Shown here: in pieces, positions 61,801 through 64,000 of the stretch
Numbering within the stretch: the first letter of the stretch is position 1
How the letters are laid out: each line of letters opens with the position of its first letter
From: Notospermus geniculatus
Taxonomy: Eukaryota; Nemertea; Pilidiophora; Heteronemertea; Lineidae
Direction: 5' to 3'
Length of the DNA stretch: 64,000 nucleotides
NCBI GenBank assembly: GCA_002633025.1
Contig: NMRB01001027.1
Coordinates: 1 to 64,000, forward strand
Made by a program: the position numbers and the translations under genes
Notes under the pieces: model-generated
Told to the model about the DNA's origin: nothing
Databases searched by the model: none
What the model saw: the letters and a program-made list of their open reading frames with translations, nothing else

Positions 61801-64000
61801 ATTTACCAGTTGTTGTTACGAATAAAACAGGTTGTTTTATTATTTTTGGTTCACTTTGGACAGACGCGAACAATTCGCTTTAATGCAAATGGCGTCATTA
61901 TTCATAACATACATGTAAAACTGTGGCATCTACATCAAAATGTGTCCGGCACTGAGGGGTTAACTCCTTTGCTGTGCATGACGTTGGGTCATCGTCCTAG
62001 AGATTTGGCAACTCAGGTACGTGCACCACTGACCCAATGTCATGAGTTTACATGCACGAAACATCTGCTTCGATACGCCTGCCAGGTAAACTGAGGATAT
62101 GCACAGCGAAACTCTTCTTAGGTCGTTTAACGATTTACAGAGAGCGCCACCTTATGCAAGTGCCGATTTCATATGTGAGGCGGTCTGGGAAACCCGTCGG
62201 ATGTCACGTTTGAGGAAAGTGTTAATGGCCTTGGTGAACCCGCACATTTCAATAGCTGAAATGTACATGTACTACGTAACTGGTAAACAGTAGCAGTTCA
62301 ATGCACAGGCAATCTGACAGCCCTTGTTGATCATTCAGCGACTTCCGACAGGTTTTCCTAGACCGCCACACATACGGTACATGTATGCCAACAAAGGGTT
62401 AAAAAGATGGAATGATAATGACACCAAAGATAAAATTAGTTTACCTTTTTCTCAACTACAACAGGTGGTGGCTTTGGTGGTCGTGGATCACTCCATGAGA
62501 CTTCCTTCGTCTCATGATTGATGAAGATGTTCTTGTCAATTAACGGATCAAAAACCTGTTGAAATTTTTCCGGCAGTTCCACCTCGGCACCGAAACCAAC
62601 ACTGACGGGGCGATTCACACTGGGGCCGTAAGGTGGATGGAAGGTGTCATCCATAGGCCTTCGAGTGTAACAGGCCTCGGGTAAAGGAGGTGGTTCAATG
62701 CAAATATCCAAGTGCTCAAGTTGGTGTATTGCCTGCGTTGAAATAAAGAAAACACAATTTCAGTGTCCAAGAAATCTGGTTCACTTACATGCTACAAATT
62801 ACGACATAAAATAATCATCAAATTAAGTAGTTACAAACCTCCGATGTTTTCCAGTGGATCACCTTTCAGTGGAAGCGAACAAATTTCTTCCATATTCCAA
62901 AAGATCGCCTTTGGTTATACTCTAATTGGACTTTAGAAAAGTACATGTATGCCCTATAAAGCCTAATTCATACTTCGACGCATGGCCATCGCCAGCAACT
63001 CACGTGCAATCTTGCGTTCATGGCCGACCCCGTCGTGTGATTTGGTCGGCGTCCGATCGTGAGGCTGTAATTACTTGAGTCATTTCATAACGGGTCACCG
63101 TCACTGAAGTACGCTGGACTATGAATCAATTCCGCGAAGTCGGCATCCGGATTTGATCACACGTTGGATGCCGATGGTCTTGCGTCGAAGTACGAATTAC
63201 GCTTAAAACCAATTTTTCTCCAAAATTAGCTTTCAACATACCATGGCTTCCTCGATGCTCGAGACCATACTTCCAATCACATTATCATAAGCAGGAGGCA
63301 GTGGATTCTCTTCATTGCTGGCTCCCTCCACTGGACCTCTTCTCTCAACTCTAGGTCCAGAAACAAGAGATGGGTGAATCTGATCCCATTTTCCTATCCA
63401 ACTTTCAAGAGGCTATAAAAAGAATTTAAACAAAAACATCTTAGGATGGAAGCATTATTCAGACTCGGCAGTGTTTCCGCCAGAGGGAACTAAGGGTACT
63501 TTGCTAGTACCCTCAAAGGAACAGAAAATGGCCATTTTCTTTAATTTCATGGGGGTTTTGCTGATTTTGAAGAAATTAGTACCCTCAAAAAAATTTCTGG
63601 TGAAAACCCTGCTCGGAGGGGCGCAAGCATTGGATATTTGGAGGGGAAATTGGGAAATGGCTGAATGAGAAGTCACCTTTTACAATGCATTTTTGTAGAA
63701 GTTATCCCACCCAAACGACACCCTAGATCCGACTTTGTTACCAGTTGTAGTATGTTGTTTGGCTTCGTTCTTTTGAATCCCCTAAATTTGTATGGTCTGC
63801 ATCCTCTTACCTCTTCTTCTCCAGTATCTTCTGAAAATAGGCCATAACCTTTTGCTCCGAGTGAAATCATCCAGCTTCTCTGCTCTGCAACATTTTCAGC
63901 CAAGAAGTGATGAACCTCAGATTTGTCATCAAATTTGACAAAGATACTCAGAAATTCTTTGACATTTTTGCTCTTCCGCGGGTCACATGGCATAACATAA
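46623..64000 (-). CDS. large multi-exon gene: PH, PPxY, WW-like, Gly-rich, CARDB-like repeats
   Basis: Gene-level entry. Twenty exons on the minus strand (63811-64000, 63242-63412, 62445-62732, 61471-61584, 60573-60678, 58981-59232, 57383-57600, 56758-56893, 55691-55854, 54019-54186, 53406-53549, 52950-53054, 52333-52398, 51454-51555, 50921-51028, 50213-50455, 48920-49209, 47930-48188, 47063-47242, 46623-46817) join with consistent phases into about 1,166 residues. Order: end of a PH domain, a PPAY motif, a WW-like domain, a collagen-like Gly-rich stretch, two or more beta-sandwich modules resembling CARDB/NEW3, a possible alpha/beta domain, and helices. PH plus WW suggests a cytoplasmic, membrane-associated scaffold. 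No signal peptide can be judged because the start is outside. I do not recognise a named protein with this layout. Confidence 0.8.
47063..47242 (-). CDS. exon S, reading frame ambiguous
   Basis: Acceptor TTTTGAACAG, donor AAG|GTAAAA, 180 bp. Neighbouring exons R and T are both phase 0, which gives the frame VMLLLILAASPKVRTSMLKS... The frame shifted by two (G)DVVVDFGRLTKSEDLYVK..TGTTK is also open over the whole exon and looks more like a soluble domain, but it needs phase 1 at both sides. The length is a multiple of three, so skipping would keep frame. Either undetected micro-exons flank it, or the phase-0 frame is real. Confidence 0.55.
47378..47809. mobile_element. MITE with 11-bp target duplication, ACCCAGGGTATA interior
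   Basis: Ends CCGAATCGGTTAATGTTGTC and, inverted, GACATTAACCTATTCGG. CATTAGTACAG precedes (47367-47377) and follows (47810-47820) the element exactly, an 11-bp target duplication. Inside, ACCCWGGGTATA and TATACCCAG recur in both orientations. A 9-11 bp duplication points to the Mutator-like superfamily. Lies in the intron between exons R and S. Confidence 0.8.
47930..48188 (-). CDS. exon R of the PH/WW/Gly-rich gene
   Basis: Acceptor TTTTTGTTTTTCAG, donor CAG|GTACGC, 259 bp, phase 2 in, phase 0 out. It encodes a charged helix (RIQEIIKKLEKEDPAHSYVL) followed by mixed beta-like sequence (AAGLYLTVSQNLHQLNVDNL, EIPIGSNLAQ). No family recognised. Confidence 0.8.
48649..48858. mobile_element. MITE, CTAGTTCATACTTYGRCGCA family (copy 1)
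   Basis: Left AGCCTAGTTCATACTTTGGC..GCACGACCATC and inverted right GATGGTCGTGCGTCGAAGTATGAACTAGGCT. The interior repeats GGCGTC, GACGCCGAC and GGTCG words. The second copy is at 62959-63204. In the intron between exons Q and R. Confidence 0.75.
48920..49209 (-). CDS. exon Q of the PH/WW/Gly-rich gene
   Basis: Acceptor GTTTTCTTTTCAG, donor GTGAGT, 290 bp, phase 0 in, phase 2 out, about 97 residues. It starts PTWVDRFRGRTIICSKMVLS, which may be a further strand of the alpha/beta domain begun in exon P, then SDLHPKDLLSHFYDSEGVDQ and a beta-rich tail. No family recognised. Confidence 0.8.
49389..50012. mobile_element. TA-flanked element, CAGTGGAACCCCGG ends
   Basis: TA + CAGTGGAACCCCGGTAACAC at the left and ACCGGGGTTCCACTG + TA at the right (element 49391-50010). 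Interior copies of GGTGGTCGCGTTA recur near both ends. CAGT.. termini with TA targets suggest the pogo/Tigger branch of Tc1/mariner. No transposase frame. In the intron between exons P and Q. Confidence 0.8.
50063..50097. mobile_element. solo end of the GCAAGCGCCCGGTTAG MITE
   Basis: GGTTTCGCAAGCGCCCAGTTAGGCC matches one arm of the foldback at 27211-27336. The other arm is missing. Confidence 0.6.
50213..50455 (-). CDS. exon P of the PH/WW/Gly-rich gene
   Basis: Acceptor CAATATTTCAG, likely donor GTG|GTAGGC, 243 bp, phase 0 to 0, 81 codons. It continues smoothly from exon O (..EVDLYL|RGKLIEYNHTFIRVCPYY). It then reads ADILFVTSPELGRKAFTLWQ, TVFDWLNVSLDFWDSERYDG: strand, helix, strand, like the start of a Rossmann-type or TIR-like alpha/beta fold, by inference only. 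If the donor is not used, the frame runs on for 27 codons to a TGA at 50129, giving a shorter protein. Confidence 0.8.
50921..51028 (-). CDS. exon O of the PH/WW/Gly-rich gene
   Basis: Acceptor ATGGTTGCAG, donor GTGAGT, 108 bp, phase 0 to 0. Encodes VLRIDPGSTLTLTFPVYLDD, KAELYDQCLVEVDLYL: alternating hydrophobic pattern of a beta sandwich, completing the module of exons L-N. Confidence 0.8.
51029..51453. other. intron N-O, no element recognised
   Basis: AT-rich with short AAATNTGCAAGTACGTA repeats at 51395-51440. One of the few introns of this gene without a recognisable transposon. Confidence 0.5.
51454..51555 (-). CDS. exon N of the PH/WW/Gly-rich gene, 3' splice choice uncertain
   Basis: Acceptor TTCTATTTCAG. 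Donor either AAG|GTCTCT (102 bp) or CAG|GTCGAC (81 bp, ending at 51475). Both keep phase 0 and differ by VDSVCCK. Encodes VRLDRRLLPVPQRAENEPYV, FSFEPTQ. Neither donor is strong. Confidence 0.7.
51652..51891. mobile_element. TA-flanked MITE with TTACGCGTAA interior (copy 1)
   Basis: TA + CAGTACAGGTCACAATTGAC..ATCCCTA and the exact inverse TAGGGATGTCAATTGTGACC..TGTACTG + TA. The interior is almost wholly built from ACGCGTAACT, CGTAAGTTACG and related words in both senses. The second copy at 60220-60401 shares ends but has a shorter, rearranged interior. Confidence 0.85.
52133..52240. mobile_element. MITE, GGGGCCGTATGCA family (copy 2)
   Basis: GCGGTATGCACAAAACATCT..TAAGTGTAAAATTTCCC and inverse ending TGTGCATACGGCCCC. 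Matches 19588-19695. In the intron between exons M and N. Confidence 0.8.
52333..52398 (-). CDS. exon M of the PH/WW/Gly-rich gene
   Basis: 66-bp micro-like exon, acceptor TTGACTTTCTAG, donor GTAAGT, phase 0 to 0. Encodes LSNISSMPYGEGPDSGGFVD VR. The ..ITLSNISSMPYGE.. junction with exon L has the look of a beta-sandwich NEW3/CARDB repeat. Confidence 0.8.
52763..52929. mobile_element. hAT-like MITE with 8-bp target duplication and GTTAGCGCTAAC words
   Basis: CCAGGGCT at 52763-52770 and again at 52922-52929 brackets an element with GGTTGCACAAAACTCATG and inverse CATGAGTTTTGTGCAACC. It contains four exact GTTAGCGCTAAC dodecamers, two on each side. An 8-bp duplication fits hAT. It ends only about 20 bp from exon L. 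Confidence 0.85.
52950..53054 (-). CDS. exon L of the PH/WW/Gly-rich gene
   Basis: Acceptor TCAAATTTTTCAG, donor ACC|GTGAGT, 105 bp, phase 0 to 0. Encodes GTYAEVIEVKYPIQLKSIKV, PTQMGRGEEKYFFIT. The phrase P..M..GEEKYFFIT|LSN is typical of CARDB/NEW3-type strands (inference). Confidence 0.8.
53158..53264. mobile_element. MITE, AGCAAATGCTTTTAC family (copy 2)
   Basis: TATTCATAAAAGTTAGCAAA..TGCTTTTAC and inverse GTAAAAGCATTTGCTGCC..TTTTATGAATA. In the intron between exons K and L. Confidence 0.8.
53406..53549 (-). CDS. exon K of the PH/WW/Gly-rich gene
   Basis: Acceptor TCCTTATTTTAG, donor GAT|GTGAGT, 144 bp, phase 0 to 0. Encodes IPPLGGILIRESFTGRVKDL, PSPNSPGPYKGEARVISRVH, MLNRTFTD. A Pro/Ser/Gly loop flanked by beta-like sequence. 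Confidence 0.8.
54019..54186 (-). CDS. exon J of the PH/WW/Gly-rich gene, CARDB-like module
   Basis: Acceptor TAATTTTTTCAG, donor AAG|GTTAGC, 168 bp, phase 0 to 0. Encodes EPNEKIFVTNIALTNTGDLE, CPAGATLTFINSDTIKFIPK: the pattern NxxxTNTGDxxCPAGATLxF strongly resembles the strands of CARDB/NEW3 or DUF11-type immunoglobulin-like repeats. This is family resemblance judged by eye. Confidence 0.85.
54218..54264. repeat. TTTACACG short tandem repeat
   Basis: Five irregular repeats of GTTT(A/T)(T)ACAC just upstream of exon J. Confidence 0.7.
54417..54977. mobile_element. element with separated inverted arms and TTAAAGGG end
   Basis: TCATAAAGGAATCAACCATAAAGG near 54420-54445 is repeated inverted at 54893-54920. 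TTAAAGGGATATTGTCC at about 54849 and GGGTCCCTTTAA at about 54966-54977 form a second, nested inverted pair. Probably one TTAA-type element nested in another. In the intron between exons I and J. Confidence 0.5.
55365..55630. mobile_element. dispersed repeat with GACGACGAACACACTGCCGC tail
   Basis: TAAGCTCGCTTATCTATTTT inverted repeat at the left, then AATTTCAGGTCAATAGCCCA and ATGGACAATAACGACGACGA, ending in GAGCTCACCAGGTGAGCTC. The phrase structure is that of a non-LTR-derived or SINE tail seen widely in invertebrate genomes (recollection, not searched). Confidence 0.4.
55691..55854 (-). CDS. exon I of the PH/WW/Gly-rich gene
   Basis: Acceptor TTGCCCTTTTCAG, donor GAG|GTGAAA (weak), 164 bp, phase 1 in, phase 0 out. 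It opens with a short collagen-type run, HVGSTGPAGPTGQKGR, then leaves the Gly repeat: SGSVVWRVIDPITGNTLQIA, GKRYDLHVFEFE, a beta-rich segment. Confidence 0.8.
56523..56722. mobile_element. MITE, TGTGGCGGTCTAGG family (copy 2, inverted)
   Basis: AATGTGTGGCGGTCTAGGAA at the left. The interior GATCAACAAGGGGTGTCAGA and GGCCATTAACACTTTCC is the reverse complement of copies at 25935 and 62171. The right end (CAAATGTTTGCCAGACATAC) is diverged. In the intron between exons H and I. Confidence 0.75.
56758..56893 (-). CDS. exon H of the PH/WW/Gly-rich gene, glycine-rich
   Basis: Acceptor TGTTCATTGCAG, donor GTAAGT, 136 bp, phase 0 in, phase 1 out. Encodes VDVRSGDGGPGGRGGRGGQG, GPGGPGGLGMKGGNGPGGRG, RHGCS: Gly-Gly-X and Gly-X-Y triplets, about half glycine. 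The Pro content is modest, so collagen triple helix is not certain. A polyglycine II-like fold is equally possible. Confidence 0.85.
57068..57273. mobile_element. MITE, TGAGCCGCTCTGGCAAAACC ends
   Basis: GTGAGCCGCTCTGGCAAAAC..CAGACACTTGTCGCTC and the inverse GAGCGACAAGCGTCTGGT.. bracket an interior (TTTCAATATTGTCTGCCTAT) related to the ATGTGACCC family. In the intron between exons G and H. Confidence 0.75.
57383..57600 (-). CDS. exon G of the PH/WW/Gly-rich gene, glycine-rich
   Basis: Acceptor GTTTATTTGCAG, donor GAG|GTAGGT, 218 bp, phase 1 in, phase 0 out. It starts GTGGRGGAGGAGAKGKRKYG, continues RGGSGGDGGNGGAGGDGGRG GTGGSG, then PPGAGGNADIVAYDARLFML CE. The Gly-Gly-X run ends in a non-repetitive hydrophobic segment, as in exon F, so Gly-rich loops seem to punctuate a folded scaffold. 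Confidence 0.85.
57677..57998. mobile_element. element, CAGGGTTTCCGCCAGAGGGTA ends (copy 1)
   Basis: CAGGGTTTCCGCCAGAGGGT at the left and TTCTGGTGGAAACCCTG at the right. The interior has GGGTA/TACCC words (GGGTATGGATCCATACCC) and A/T runs. A shorter relative is at 63469-63610. In the intron between exons F and G. Confidence 0.75.
58204..58835. mobile_element. TTAA-flanked element with CNCTTTCA ends, 632 bp
   Basis: TTAACTCTTTCAATCCCGGC at the left and GGGCGTGAAAGTGTTAA at the right. TTAA borders at 58204-58207 and 58832-58835. Contains GAGAGGGGGCAGTAGCCCCCTCTC, a local hairpin. No transposase frame. piggyBac-like non-autonomous element. Confidence 0.65.
58838..58952. mobile_element. ATGTGACCC family MITE, partial
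   Basis: ACAATAGACAGACAATACTG..AAATTGACAAACG and TTTGCTGTGGCGGGTCACAT at the right end. The left inverted end is missing. It finishes 29 bp before exon F. Confidence 0.6.
58981..59232 (-). CDS. exon F of the PH/WW/Gly-rich gene, glycine-rich
   Basis: Acceptor ATCGTATTGCAG, donor GTTTGT, 252 bp, phase 1 to 1. Begins AIHRGHDGNGGSKGGRGEQG KRGGDG, then a 50-residue non-repetitive stretch (ASNLTVVLSGDPTRIHISGD, GEETEHVVFVSCRGG) and closes NGGTGGTGGRG into exon G. Confidence 0.85.
59309..60193. mobile_element. element with TTGTAAGGTCAC inverted ends, about 885 bp
   Basis: ACACCAAAATCATAGTTGTA..AGGTCACA at the left and TGTGACCTTACAACTGTGAT..TTTGGTG at the right are near-exact inverses of about 28 bp. 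The plus frame at 59768-60094 inside (108 codons, basic) is unrecognised and may be transposon-derived. In the intron between exons E and F. Confidence 0.65.
60220..60401. mobile_element. TA-flanked MITE with TTACGCGTAA interior (copy 2)
   Basis: TA + CAGTACAGGTCACAATTGAC..ATCCCTA and the exact inverse + TA. The interior (GTTACGCGTAAGTCACTCGT..) uses the same words as 51652-51891 but in a different order and number. Confidence 0.85.
60573..60678 (-). CDS. exon E of the PH/WW/Gly-rich gene
   Basis: Acceptor ATTTTGATGCAG, donor GTAATA, 106 bp, phase 0 in, phase 1 out. Encodes PHGLEIKANGTDGHRGEDMV, MRAVGSGVTGRAGAN: the first collagen-like triplets, marking the start of the Gly-rich section. Confidence 0.8.
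60787..61127. mobile_element. long palindromic MITE, ATGTGACCC-related family
   Basis: GGGACCCTCCACTACAAAAC..CAGTGTAAAGTCGCA on the left reappears inverted on the right (TGCGACTTTACACCGGTTTT..GTGGCGGAGGGTCCC). ATACTGAAATTGACAAA and TTTGTCAATTTCAGTGTTGT form the inner arms. In the intron between exons D and E. Confidence 0.75.
61249..61400. mobile_element. short element, CAGGCGCRGATCCAG ends
   Basis: CAGGCGCAGATCCAGCGGGG at the left and CTGGATCCGCGCCTG at the right. GC-rich left half. ACAGTGGCGGATCCA before the gap at 39406 may be another end of this type. Confidence 0.55.
61471..61584 (-). CDS. exon D of the PH/WW/Gly-rich gene
   Basis: Acceptor CTTTCGTACATTCAG, donor AAG|GTATGG, 114 bp, phase 0 to 0, 38 codons: FLFYGDRRSHNHPRREPCIE, ALRDLTEIAILHRRAKNK. 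A basic, helical linker between the WW-like domain and the Gly-rich region. Confidence 0.75.
61731..61883. mobile_element. TTAA-flanked MITE (copy 2 of 2)
   Basis: TTAAAGCGGACTATTAGCGC and ..CGAACAATTCGCTTTAA. Same as 2329-2477 apart from small changes, including an extra TTG/TGTT. In the intron between exons C and D. Confidence 0.75.
62171..62374. mobile_element. MITE, TGTGGCGGTCTAGG family (copy 3)
   Basis: ATATGTGAGGCGGTCTGGGA and inverse TTTTCCTAGACCGCCACACA. The interior is as in copy 1, interrupted by an ACATGTAC-rich insertion near 62262. Confidence 0.8.
62445..62732 (-). CDS. exon C of the PH/WW/Gly-rich gene, WW-like domain
   Basis: Acceptor TTTATTTCAACGCAG, donor AAG|GTAAAC, 288 bp, phase 0 to 0, 96 codons. 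Residues about 58-92 form a WW-like domain: LPEKFQQVFDPLIDKNIFIN HETKEVSWSDPRPP. The second signature Trp and closing Pro are present and INHETK fits the turn, but the first Trp is Phe. It ends in a proline tract (PPKPPPVVVEKK). The region before it is Pro-rich (IEPPPLPEACY, FHPPYGPSV, itself a PPxY match). Confidence 0.85.
62959..63204. mobile_element. MITE, CTAGTTCATACTTYGRCGCA family (copy 2)
   Basis: AGCCTAATTCATACTTCGAC..GCATGGCCATC and inverted right GATGGTCTTGCGTCGAAGTA..CGAATTACGCTTA. The interior repeats GTCGGCGTCCGATCG and GGCATCCGG words. Flanking TA. In the intron between exons B and C. Confidence 0.75.
63242..63412 (-). CDS. exon B of the PH/WW/Gly-rich gene, PPxY motif
   Basis: Acceptor TCTTTTTATAG, donor ATG|GTATGT, 171 bp, phase 0 to 0, 57 codons. 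Encodes PLESWIGKWDQIHPSLVSGP, then ENPLPPAYDNVIGSMVSSIE. LPPAYDN is a canonical PPxY ligand for WW domains and lies about 70 residues before the protein's own WW-like domain. Confidence 0.85.
63469..63610. mobile_element. element, CAGGGTTTCCGCCAGAGGGTA ends (copy 2)
   Basis: CAGTGTTTCCGCCAGAGGGA and TTCTGGTGAAAACCCTG, with TAGTACCCTCAAA repeated inside. Related to 57677-57998. In the intron between exons A and B. Confidence 0.7.
63811..64000 (-). CDS. exon A of the PH/WW/Gly-rich gene, end of PH domain (partial)
   Basis: Open from the window edge to donor GAG|GTAAGA. At least 63 codons, phase 0 out. The sequence VKEFLSIFVKFDDKSEVHHF, LAENVAEQRSWMISLGAKGY is the last strands and C-terminal helix of a pleckstrin-homology domain, including the conserved helix Trp (EQRSWM). 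PH domains bind phosphoinositides or proteins. The acceptor and N-terminal half lie beyond 64000. Confidence 0.8.

Overview
This is eukaryotic nuclear DNA, most likely from a marine invertebrate. Coding sequence is split into short exons with GT..AG introns. ACATGTAC-rich simple sequence is common. More than half of the recognisable structure consists of short inverted-repeat transposons (MITE-like), tRNA-derived SINEs and minisatellites. I cannot name the phylum from sequence alone. Assembly gaps lie at 22572-22602 and 39406-39660, with single unknown bases at 37713, 46206 and 56354.

Left third (1-13.5 kb): the 5' end of an SR-protein kinase (SRPK) gene on the minus strand. A 187-codon N-terminal exon (12878-13440) joins in phase to a 107-bp exon (7751-7857) carrying the SRPK signature EEEILGSDDDEQEDPKDYCKG. 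The kinase-domain exons are not in the window and should lie below position 1, so everything left of 7750 is intron or unassigned. The intron between these exons and the flank are filled with repeats.

Middle (13.5-42.7 kb): no exon I can assign with confidence. It holds MITEs, two SINE families, four minisatellites or complex tandem arrays, a very long hairpin (31.76-32.01 kb) and two assembly gaps. A few orphan reading frames (for example 24347-24660 minus) look protein-like but match no family I recognise.

42.7-44.6 kb (minus): two diverged copies of one exon encode a pair of CCHC zinc knuckles. A well-spliced candidate terminal exon lies between them. This is an unknown nucleic-acid-binding protein or a domesticated gag-like gene.

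Right quarter (46.6-64 kb, minus): twenty exons, nearly all with mutually compatible splice phases, of one large gene continuing past both sides of what is seen. In order the product (about 1,166 residues visible) has the end of a PH domain, a PPxY motif, a WW-like domain lacking its first Trp, a glycine-rich collagen-like section, beta-sandwich repeats resembling CARDB/NEW3 modules, a probable alpha/beta domain and a helical part. I do not recognise this architecture as a named protein. Nearly every intron contains at least one MITE.

The most striking pattern is the repertoire of short inverted-repeat elements. Several families are built internally from many degenerate copies of one family-specific palindromic word (GTTAGCGCTAAC, GGGATCCC, TTACGCGTAA, TTCGCGAA, CTACTGC/GCAGTAG and others). 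This suggests a shared mechanism that writes terminal or palindromic words repeatedly into the element interior.
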